From: Eggerthellaceae bacterium
GTDB taxonomy: Bacteria; Actinomycetota; Coriobacteriia; Coriobacteriales; Eggerthellaceae
Assembly (NCBI GenBank): GCA_017459485.1
Contig: JAFUCW010000177.1
Coordinates: 1-8,115 of the forward strand
Direction: 5' to 3'
DNA: 8,115 nucleotides
This document shows positions 1 to 6,198 of this stretch, in pieces. The notes under the pieces are model-generated. The model had not been told where the DNA came from. It saw only the letters and a list, made by a program, of their open reading frames with translations, and searched no databases. Position 1 is the first letter of the stretch; the number at the start of each line of letters is the position of its first letter. Made by a program: the position numbers and the translations under genes.

Positions 1-195
1 AAATCGCCATCCCTTGTCCCGGTATCAGAGCTGGCAGAGGTGCTGCCGACCTTGAACCGCATATCATCCTGGATCGAGTCAGTGTTTGCATTCCTCTCCG
101 GGGAAGCAATCAACCACGGCATGGCGGTCCCGGGCTACAAGGTAGTAGAGGGAAGGAGCAGGAGGATCTTTTCCGACACGAAGGCCGTCATCGAT
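1..195 (+). other. Phage DUF2800-family C-terminal fragment fused in frame to the adhesin
   Basis: The translation from base 1 includes LAEVLPTLNRISSWIES followed by VPGYKVVEGRSRR and a F-S-D-x-x-AV segment. This matches the C-terminal pattern I know for DUF2800 phage proteins: a helix with a Trp, then PGYKLVEGRSNR, then a T/S-D-x-x-AV segment. Codon choice also differs from the adhesin: AGG three times (154, 160, 163), TCA three times, GTA three times and one ATA, all within 180 bases. The downstream 3.8 kb uses mostly CGC, TCC/AGC and GTC/GTG. The boundary is blurred because the adhesin-like pattern (AVIDAAVVGDV, compare AIIKAAEIGDV at ~1066-1098) begins around 175-195. The identification rests on recalled motif similarity, not on a search. 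Confidence 0.7.
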
Positions 196-3100
196 GCCGC
201 TGTGGTCGGCGACGTTGACACAGTGTTGAACAATGGTTCGGTGCTCGAAGGCATTACGCCGCACGATGGCACCACCAACGAAGCCTCCTACAAGATTACG
301 ACTAAGAACGGATACGAGTACGACAAGACCACCAACACGGTTACCGTCATGCCCGATACAACGTGGGTGGAAGTGGGCAAGGAATGGATGGTTCGCGACA
401 AGCCCGCAGATTCGTGGCCCGAGGGCGCAGAAGTGGTCGTTGCCCTTACGCGCAATGGTGAAGTGGTCGAGGGCAAGACGGTCACGTTGACCGCCGACAG
501 CCCCACGGGTGCGTTCATGGACCTGCCGCGTTTGATTGGCGTGACCTACGGCGTTCAGGAAGTGTCTTGCTCTGATCCGCACTACGTGCTTGGCAAGGCG
601 CAGGAGACCGAAGAGGGCAGTGGCATATTCGTGATCACGAACACCTTTGCGCCCGATCAGCCCGAGGTAGAGAAGTACGTTAACAACGACGTCCACGCGG
701 ATCTGGTCGAATTCGACCGCGTGTTCAAGTACGACATTCTGGCCTACGTGACCGAGGACGCCAAGACTATGGCGATCCGCGACCAGCTTGTGCCTTCGCT
801 CGAATTCGCCGACGGCACGTTGGGTGCTGGCGTTGCCGCCGTGGCCAGCGATGATCCTGCCAAGGTCGTCACTGCCGTGGTGGTCAAAGACGCCAACGAC
901 CACAAGGTCGGCGGCACGGTCGCGCAGCCTGGCACGGACGTGTCCGCCTCTGCCGCCGTTGCCATTAAAGACAACACGCTTGACGTGGTCTTCGACGACG
1001 CCAAAGCCGCTGGCATCCAGGGCAAGTGGGTCCAGGTGACCTTCTGGGCCAAGTACACCGATGCCATTATCAAAGCAGCCGAAATCGGCGACGTGAAGAA
1101 GGTCGTTGACAACGGTGCGGTCCTGGATGGCGCTGCCGAACATGAAGGCACGTTCAACGGGGCCACCTACCACATTGTGGCTGAAAACGACTTCGACTAC
1201 GGCGTGACCCCCACCAACGAAGTGACGGTAGTACCTGAAACGGTGACCATCCCCGTCAAGAAGGTGTGGAAGGACTACGACGGTGCGGACCTGGCCTGGC
1301 CTTCCGGTGTGGAGTCCATCAAGGTGAACGTGCTCGGCAAGGACAACGCGGTGGCTGACACCATCACGCTGACTGCCGCCAAGCCCGAAGGCAAGTCCAA
1401 GGTGCTGCCGAAGCTGATCGGCGTCGAGTACAAGCTTGAAGAGGCCACCCAGATCGAAGGCTTCGAAACCACGTTCGATGGCAACACCATCATCAACGTC
1501 AAGAAAGACGACCGGGTCGACTACTCCATCACCAAGAAATGGGTGGGCGCCAAGACCAGCGAGCTGCCCACGCCCGAGCAGTTCAAAGGCTTCTTGATCC
1601 TGAAGGACGGCGACAAGGACGTTACCAAGGACTTCGCCGCCAACCTTGAAGTGGTCGACAATGGCGATTTCACCTACACGGCAACGTGGAGCAAGCTGCC
1701 TGCCGGCGGCATCTACAGCGCCGAGGAAAGCGCGATTCAGGGCTACACGACCACGGTGGAAGACAGCACTATCATCAACACCAAGACGCGCGAAGAGAAG
1801 CCGGAGATCGAAAAGTACATCAACCAAGACGTGCACCAGCTGATCAGCCTGGACGACACCTTCACCTACGACATTATCGCGTGGGTGACCAAGGACGCCG
1901 ACGTGGTGGTCATCGAAGACGAACTGGATAGCGTGCTGGCATTCGCCGGCGCTGCCAGCGACGTGGTCGTGACCGACCTGGGCGAACGCGACAACCACAA
2001 CACCAACGGCGACTTCACGGGCAAGAACGAAAACGCCACCGTTGCCGCCGAGGGCAAGACGGTCAATGCCGACGTGGCTATCGTTGGCAAGAGGTTGACC
2101 GCAGCCATCGCCGACGCCACGCCGCATCGCGGGCACTGGGTGCGCGTGTCCTTCCAGGCCAAGGTGGCCGAGGGCAAGACCTTGGCAGACGTGCAGAAGG
2201 CCTACAAGGAAATCAAAGCCAACGCCGAAGAGAAGCGCGACCCTGCGAATGTGGGCAACGCGCCCGTCCTGTCCACCAAGGACCATGAAGGTGTGCCCAA
2301 CAACGCCAAGTACAGCATCTACCTGAAGCACGCCAAGCTGGACGAAAGCGGCAAGCCCGTGCGTGACGAAAGCGGAAACGAGATTACCGAGCTTGACGAA
2401 AAGCCCACCTACGGCGACGAGTCCAACACCGTGACCGTGCGTCCGGTTGAAGAGTTCGAGGTGCTCATCTCCAAGACCGACCTGGGCGGCACCGAAGTTG
2501 AGGGCGCTCGGATTAAGGTGACCGATGCAGACGGCAACGTGATCGACGAATGGACCAGCGCTGCCGATGCGCACAAGTTCAACCTGAAGCCCGGCCGCTA
2601 CACCATGGTCGAGGTTGTGGCGCCCGAAGGCTTCCAGCAGGTGACCACCGAAATGGTGTTCGAAGTGGACGACCGTGGCAACGTCACGCTGATCACGACC
2701 GAAGTTGACGGCGAAGGTGCACTTACGGTTGAGGGCAACCACATAAACCTGGCCGACGCGCCCGAAAAGGTCAAGACGTTCCCGATCAAGATAACCAAGG
2801 CCGACATCGCTTCCGGCAACGAGCTGCCCGGTGCCCACATTCAGATTCTGGACAAGGATGGCAACATAGTTGCCGAGTGGGACAGCACCGACACCGCCCA
2901 CGAGCTGCAGCTCGAGGCGGGCGACTACACTATGGTCGAAGTGAACGCGCCCGAAGGCTACAAGGCTGTCGAGACGCGCATCCAGTTCTCGGTGAACGCC
3001 GACGGCAGCGTAACGGTGAAGAACGCCGAAGAAGTGGTGGACGGCAAGATCGAGGTCAAGGACGTCAACCATCTGGTCCTGTCCGACATGGCCGAAACCA

Positions 3101-4032
3101 CGCTGAGCGCTGAAGCTTCCGTGGTGACCAAGGTCTGGAACGACGGCGGCAACGCCAAGGACCGCAAGCCGGTTACCTTCCAGCTGTACTACCTGGTTGA
3201 GGGCGGTACCTGGACGGCTATGCCGGGCGAGCAATACACCGTAACCATCAATGAGCCCGATGCCAATGGCGTATGGTCCACCTCGTTCGGCGATCTGCCT
3301 GCACGCGTGGACGGCAAGGACGTCCAGTACAAGGCCGTCGAAGCCAACCAGACGGACTTCGTCGGCCTGTACGACATGGGCGAAGGCGACGAAGAAATCG
3401 TCATCGTAGGCACCGGCAACGACAACCACGGAATGTCCGCTACCAACAACCCGGTGTTTACGGGCAACTACGAGGTGCTCATCTCCAAGCGCGTCCTGAA
3501 CACCACCACCGAACTGGAAGGCGCTACGCTCCAGGTGCTCGATGCGAGCGGCCAGCTGGTTGAAGGCGGCGAGTGGGTGACCGATGGCAAGCAGAAGGCA
3601 TTCCAGCTGCCGGTGGGCCTCTACACGCTGCACGAGAAGGCCGCGCCCAAGGGCTACAAGCTTGCCGCCGATGTGCAGTTCCGCATCAACGCGAATGGCA
3701 CGCTGGAAGTGTGCGAGGACGCGCAGAACGACAAGTGGGCCAACGTCGAAACTGGCAATCCTGTTGTCATGTACGACGCTCCGGAGGAGAGCGAGAATCC
3801 CAACCCCGTTCCCAACAACCAGAACCCCAACACCGAAAAGAAGGCGGGTGCAAGTGCGGTGCCGCGCCAAGCTGCCGCAGCTTCGACCACGCCGCGTGCT
3901 ACGACGACGTCGTCCACCCTGGCCAAGACCTCCGACGACCTTGGCATGGTTGCGCTGGCACTTGGTGCCGTGACTGCCTTGGCACTTGCCGCAGGCGCCT
4001 ACAGCATGCGTCGCCGTCGCAGCGATGTCTAA
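1..4032 (+). CDS. LPXTG-like cell-wall-anchored Cna-B/SpaA multidomain surface protein, 5'-partial, fused to a DUF2800 phage fragment
   Basis: The frame is open to the left edge, so the gene is 5'-partial. The GTG at 40 and ATG at 121 lack a ribosome binding site and are not credible starts. After a phage-like segment (to about 195) come adhesin modules. They are: the tail of an isopeptide-forming fimbrial module ending in NTVTVMP near 354; a Cna-B domain (~361-660); a full fimbrial module starting EVEKYVNNDV (~664-1240); two Cna-B domains (~1243-1510 and ~1513-1800); a third fimbrial module starting EIEKYINQDV (~1804-2455); two SpaA-type domains (~2458-2767 and ~2779-3096); another Cna-B (~3100-3456); and a last SpaA domain (~3457-3786). 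The SpaA domains carry likely isopeptide Lys codons at 2473, 2797 and 3487 and E-box Glu codons at 2611, 2938 and 3634 (YTMVEVVAPEGF type). A Pro/Asn/Thr-rich linker leads to a sorting signal. I infer a sortase-attached stalk, adhesin or pilin-like protein. No signal peptide and no clear YPK-type pilin motif are visible. Confidence 0.88.
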   Translation, partial: KSPSLVPVSELAEVLPTLNRISSWIESVFAFLSGEAINHGMAVPGYKVVEGRSRRIFSDTKAVIDAAVVGDVDTVLNNGSVLEGITPHDGTTNEASYKITTKNGYEYDKTTNTVTVMPDTTWVEVGKEWMVRDKPADSWPEGAEVVVALTRNGEVVEGKTVTLTADSPTGAFMDLPRLIGVTYGVQEVSCSDPHYVLGKAQETEEGSGIFVITNTFAPDQPEVEKYVNNDVHADLVEFDRVFKYDILAYVTEDAKTMAIRDQLVPSLEFADGTLGAGVAAVASDDPAKVVTAVVVKDANDHKVGGTVAQPGTDVSASAAVAIKDNTLDVVFDDAKAAGIQGKWVQVTFWAKYTDAIIKAAEIGDVKKVVDNGAVLDGAAEHEGTFNGATYHIVAENDFDYGVTPTNEVTVVPETVTIPVKKVWKDYDGADLAWPSGVESIKVNVLGKDNAVADTITLTAAKPEGKSKVLPKLIGVEYKLEEATQIEGFETTFDGNTIINVKKDDRVDYSITKKWVGAKTSELPTPEQFKGFLILKDGDKDVTKDFAANLEVVDNGDFTYTATWSKLPAGGIYSAEESAIQGYTTTVEDSTIINTKTREEKPEIEKYINQDVHQLISLDDTFTYDIIAWVTKDADVVVIEDELDSVLAFAGAASDVVVTDLGERDNHNTNGDFTGKNENATVAAEGKTVNADVAIVGKRLTAAIADATPHRGHWVRVSFQAKVAEGKTLADVQKAYKEIKANAEEKRDPANVGNAPVLSTKDHEGVPNNAKYSIYLKHAKLDESGKPVRDESGNEITELDEKPTYGDESNTVTVRPVEEFEVLISKTDLGGTEVEGARIKVTDADGNVIDEWTSAADAHKFNLKPGRYTMVEVVAPEGFQQVTTEMVFEVDDRGNVTLITTEVDGEGALTVEGNHINLADAPEKVKTFPIKITKADIASGNELPGAHIQILDKDGNIVAEWDSTDTAHELQLEAGDYTMVEVNAPEGYKAVETRIQFSVNADGSVTVKNAEEVVDGKIEVKDVNHLVLSDMAETTLSAEASVVTKVWNDGGNAKDRKPVTFQLYYLVEGGTWTAMPGEQYTVTINEPDANGVWSTSFGDLPARVDGKDVQYKAVEANQTDFVGLYDMGEGDEEIVIVGTGNDNHGMSATNNPVFTGNYEVLISKRVLNTTTELEGATLQVLDASGQLVEGGEWVTDGKQKAFQLPVGLYTLHEKAAPKGYKLAADVQFRINANGTLEVCEDAQNDKWANVETGNPVVMYDAPEESENPNPVPNNQNPNTEKKAGASAVPRQAAAASTTPRATTTSSTLAKTSDDLGMVALALGAVTALALAAGAYSMRRRRSDV
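3916..4029 (+). other. Sortase cell-wall sorting signal, LAKTS variant
   Basis: The protein ends with an LPXTG-like pentapeptide LAKTS followed by DD (3916-3936). A hydrophobic Ala/Leu/Val/Gly-rich stretch of about 22 residues follows, then a basic tail with four consecutive arginines. This is the usual tripartite sorting signal. The second position is Ala instead of Pro and the fifth is Ser instead of Gly, so the responsible sortase may have relaxed or class-specific preference. A Thr/Ser/Ala/Pro-rich linker precedes it, which fits a wall-spanning region. Confidence 0.85.
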
Positions 4033-4073
4033 CATGGTCCGAGGGGCATGACCCTTCCGCGCCCATGACCAAC

Positions 4074-4104
4074 CGGGGGCCGCACATCGCGGCCCCCGTG
4101 CTTT
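4074..4104 (+). terminator. Rho-independent-like terminator of the surface protein gene
   Basis: Bases 4075-4083 (GGGGGCCGC) pair perfectly with 4089-4097 (GCGGCCCCC) around the five-base loop ACATC. The pair C4074-G4098 extends the stem to ten base pairs. A short T-containing run (TGCTTTG) follows instead of a strong T tract. It lies 42 bases after the stop codon, the expected place for the end of this transcript. The weak T run leaves some doubt about efficiency. Confidence 0.75.
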
Positions 4105-4153
4105 GCCCAGCTTTCGGCACGCTGCCCATGGGGTTTGCAGAAAAAAGGGGGGT

Positions 4154-4281
4154 TCGTGGTCGTTTCCCCTCATACGTGTACGACTTTTCGCGGGAAGCCC
4201 GAAGAAAACCCCAGGTCAGTTCCTTCCGGCATTCGCGAAGTGGCGGAAAATCCGTACACATATGGGGGGAAACGACCACGA
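4154..4281. repeat. 128-bp imperfect inverted repeat (long hairpin), family unknown
   Basis: The outer 16 bases TCGTGGTCGTTTCCCC (4154-4169) are exactly complementary to 4266-4281. Pairing continues inward with T4170·G4265 wobble, CATA/TATG, a C/A mismatch, GTGTACG/CGTACAC (4176-4182 with 4253-4259), two mismatches, and TTTTC/GAAAA (4185-4189 with 4246-4250). The unpaired centre is about 50 bases and contains smaller hairpins such as CGGGAAGCCCG. It lies in the gap between the adhesin terminator and the lysA promoter region and encodes no credible protein. It resembles a REP or MITE-like intergenic palindrome. No terminal duplication is obvious. Confidence 0.8.
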
Positions 4282-4456
4282 GGACGGCATTTCGCTACAA
4301 AAGAGGTGAATTGCGAACGGGAGGCACCAGAGGAACGTGAGCCATGCCACCGTGCGGTGCACGGCGCCCAACAAACATCGGGCAGCAGGAACACCGCCAC
4401 AACGGCTGTCCATTTTGCACCATTCGTCGCTTTAGCGTACTAGAGCGCTTCCTAGC
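4282..4456. other. Intergenic stretch with no recognised gene
   Basis: I see no credible coding region here. A short reading frame starting at ATG 4344 runs into the downstream palindrome and matches no family I know. A small hairpin (CCGTGC, loop GGT, GCACGG; 4350-4364) is present without a T tract. No lysine riboswitch or T-box signature is recognisable. Confidence 0.5.
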
Positions 4457-4465
4457 TGGTACAAT
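4457..4465 (+). promoter_or_regulatory. Candidate extended -10 promoter for lysA
   Basis: TGGTACAAT at 4457-4465 matches the extended -10 pattern TGnTAnAAT with one deviation from TATAAT. No good -35 hexamer is found 16-18 bases upstream, which is tolerable for an extended -10 promoter. Initiation would fall near 4472. A near-palindrome TTTCCGTTAACGAAA (4470-4484, core CGTTAACG) overlaps that point and could be an operator, although that is speculative. The leader to lysA would be about 235 bases and would contain the 100-bp palindrome. Confidence 0.45.
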
Positions 4466-4501
4466 GCTGTTTCCGTTAACGAAAGTGTTTCATTTGGGGT
4501 C

Positions 4502-4601
4502 GTGTTCCATTTGGGATCGTAGTGGAAGCGGAACACGGCTACCATAGGGGAAAGAGCGATCCTGTGGTGTTCCATTTCCACTACGACCCCAAATGGAACA
4601 C
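4502..4601. repeat. 100-bp palindromic repeat, copy A
   Basis: The left arm 4502-4536 (GTGTTCCATTTGGG... ending GGAACAC) pairs with the right arm 4567-4601 across 35 positions: 32 Watson-Crick pairs, one G·T wobble (G4528) and two mismatches (A4516, C4529). The loop is 30 bases (4537-4566). The arm core CCATTTGGGGTCGTAGTG recurs at 8006-8023 in a second 100-bp palindrome. The element lies between the candidate lysA promoter and the lysA ribosome binding site, so it would be transcribed as a long leader hairpin. The reading frame through it is an N-terminal extension artefact of lysA. Confidence 0.9.
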
Positions 4602-4707
4602 AGGGACACCAGATGGGACAAGCGCCGTAAGGGCCGTGCAGCAGGCCTGCACGCGAACAGGCCAACCAGCACACGACTCCGGCGTGCTGCAAGCGAAAGG
4701 AGCGCCC

Positions 4708-6063
4708 ATGTCGCTTCCCGCATCCGACATTACGAAACAGGCCGACCATTTGACCACCATGGAATTGGGCGCGGTGCTGCCCGCCAGCGCCGAAGTGCGC
4801 GGTGACCACCTGTTCATTGGCGGCGTGGACATGGTCGATCTGGCGCGCGAGCAGGGCACAGCCCTCTACGTCTACGACGAGCAGGACATTCGCAGCCGCC
4901 TGCGCACCTACCGCGAAGCATTCGAGACTCGCCACCAGAACAGCGAGGTCATCTACGCTTCCAAGGCGTTCATCAACAAGGAAATGTGCCGCCTGGTCGC
5001 GCAGGAGGGCGCAAGCTTGGATGTGTCTGGCGGCGGCGAGCTTGCTATTGCGCTGGCGGCGGGTTTCCCGGCAGAGCGCATCTACGTGCATGGCAACAAC
5101 AAGACGCCGCAGGAGCTGGAAGAGGCAATCGCTGCCGGCGTGGGGCGCATCGTGCTGGACAGCCGCATCGAACTGGCCCGCGTCTCCGAAATTGCCCAGC
5201 GGCTGGGGCGCACCCAGAACGTCTACATGCGCATCACTCCCGGTGTGGAAGCGGACACGCACGAGTACATCAAGACCGGCTGCGAAGATTCCAAGTTCGG
5301 CTTCACCATGCGCGAGGACTTCGCGTTCAACTGCGTGGAAGACGTGCTGGCGGCGCCCGGTGTGAACCTGGTGGGGCTGCATTGCCACATTGGATCGCAG
5401 ATATTCGCCTTGCATTCGTTCGCCGAGGCCATCGACGTCATGGTCAATTTGATGGCGCGCATCAAGGAGCGCTACGGCTTGGAGCTTGCCGACTTGGACA
5501 TTGGCGGGGGCGTGGGCATTGCCTATGCGGTGGACGACCAGCCTGCCACCATCGACCAGTTCGCGCAGGTGACAACCGATGCGCTTTTGGGAAGCTGCAA
5601 GGCACATGGCGTGAAACCGCCGCACCTGCTTACGGAACCCGGCCGGTCTGTGGTGGCAACGGCCGGCGTGACGCTCTACACAGTGGGCATCCTGAAGACC
5701 CTGCCGGGCATCCGCAAGTACGTGGCGGTCGACGGCGGCATGTCCGACAACATCCGCACGGCGCTCTATCACGCCAACTACGAAGCGGTGGTGGCCAACA
5801 AGGCGGACCAGCCGCGTACAGAGATCGTTACGTTGGCGGGCAAGCATTGCGAAAGCGGCGACGCGGTGGTGCTCGACGGCAACTTGCAGCACCCGGACCT
5901 GGGAGACGTGGTGTGCGTGTTCGGCACGGGCGCGTACTGTCGGTCCATGTCGAGCAACTACAACGGCCAACCGCGTCCTGCTGTGGTGTTCGTGAAGGAC
6001 GGTGCAGCTCGTGTGGTCACCCGTCGCGAAACGTATAATGACCTCATGGTTTGCGACGAATGA
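4708..6063 (+). CDS. lysA: Diaminopimelate decarboxylase
   Basis: This is a 451-residue PLP enzyme of the fold-III (alanine racemase-like) decarboxylase family. It converts meso-diaminopimelate to L-lysine and CO2 in the cytoplasm, the last step of lysine synthesis. Visible family motifs are: YASKAF with the PLP Lys at residue 86; HIGSQ at 227-231; DIGGGVG with the phosphate-binding Gly run at 266-268; EPGRS at 310-314; CESGD at 381-385, contributed to the active site across the dimer; and AYCRSMSSNYN with Tyr410. The length fits the family (roughly 420-460). The ATG at 4708 is chosen because AAAGGAG (4696-4702) lies five bases upstream. The frame is open further upstream, but only through the palindrome, giving a non-family N-terminus. 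hom follows after 135 bases on the same strand. No lysine riboswitch is seen. Confidence 0.97.
   Translation: MSLPASDITKQADHLTTMELGAVLPASAEVRGDHLFIGGVDMVDLAREQGTALYVYDEQDIRSRLRTYREAFETRHQNSEVIYASKAFINKEMCRLVAQEGASLDVSGGGELAIALAAGFPAERIYVHGNNKTPQELEEAIAAGVGRIVLDSRIELARVSEIAQRLGRTQNVYMRITPGVEADTHEYIKTGCEDSKFGFTMREDFAFNCVEDVLAAPGVNLVGLHCHIGSQIFALHSFAEAIDVMVNLMARIKERYGLELADLDIGGGVGIAYAVDDQPATIDQFAQVTTDALLGSCKAHGVKPPHLLTEPGRSVVATAGVTLYTVGILKTLPGIRKYVAVDGGMSDNIRTALYHANYEAVVANKADQPRTEIVTLAGKHCESGDAVVLDGNLQHPDLGDVVCVFGTGAYCRSMSSNYNGQPRPAVVFVKDGAARVVTRRETYNDLMVCDE
6034..6039 (+). promoter_or_regulatory. Candidate -10 element inside the lysA 3' end, possible hom promoter
   Basis: A perfect TATAAT lies within the last codons of lysA. 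No convincing TTGACA-like hexamer sits 16-18 bases upstream (the bases there are GTGTGG). If active, it would start a transcript near 6046 with about a 150-base leader before hom, giving hom and rlmH expression independent of lysA. The match could be chance, but TATAAT is rare in this GC-rich DNA. Confidence 0.3.
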
Positions 6064-6198
6064 CGCTGCTTGCCTTCCTTGGAGCGGGGTTGGTCACTGT
6101 TCCAGGCGGAACGGGGCTGGGCCTTGGTTCCAAGTGAGTCCAGACAGGACGCCAAACGACATATCCGGACAGTAGTCATAAAGGAGAAGGAGACGACA
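6064..6198 (+). other. lysA-hom spacer with imperfect tandem repeats and hom ribosome binding site
   Basis: An imperfect direct repeat is present: GGAGCGGGG...GTTCC (6081-6103) is followed by GGAACGGGG...GGTTCC (6108-6131), and TTCCAAG starts what may be a partial third unit. GTTCC/GGAAC (6099-6103 with 6108-6112) can also form a short hairpin. No T-box, L-box or clear terminator is recognised. The purine-rich AAGGAGAAGGAG (6181-6192) is a strong Shine-Dalgarno sequence six bases before the hom ATG. Confidence 0.5.

Noticed and set aside
79..4173. A 1364-codon open frame on the minus strand opposite the surface protein
   Set aside because: It mirrors the adhesin with GC-rich third positions, is His/Val/Arg-rich in a shadow-like way, has no recognisable domain, and the + strand frame has clear modular repeats.
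4344..4547. Small 67-codon frame between the repeats
   Set aside because: It runs into the palindrome arm, matches no family I know and has only a poorly spaced AGGA upstream.
4522..4707. N-terminal extension of lysA starting inside the palindrome
   Set aside because: The extra 62 codons translate repeat sequence, do not resemble the LysA family, and a good ribosome binding site precedes ATG 4708.
4282..4707. Lysine riboswitch (L-box) upstream of lysA
   Set aside because: I could not find the L-box conserved blocks. The only GGAGCGC string is part of the lysA ribosome binding site.
4432..5970. A 512-codon minus-strand frame opposite lysA
   Set aside because: The + strand encodes complete lysA with all family motifs. 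The minus frame starts inside its end and runs through the palindrome with no family signature.
6070..6198. N-terminal extension of hom from TTG 6070
   Set aside because: It would place 43 unrelated residues before the Rossmann GxGxxG strand, while ATG 6199 has a strong Shine-Dalgarno.
6064..6198. T-box or threonine-type attenuator before hom
   Set aside because: There is no TGGNACCGCG block, no Thr-rich leader peptide and no terminator stem with a T tract.
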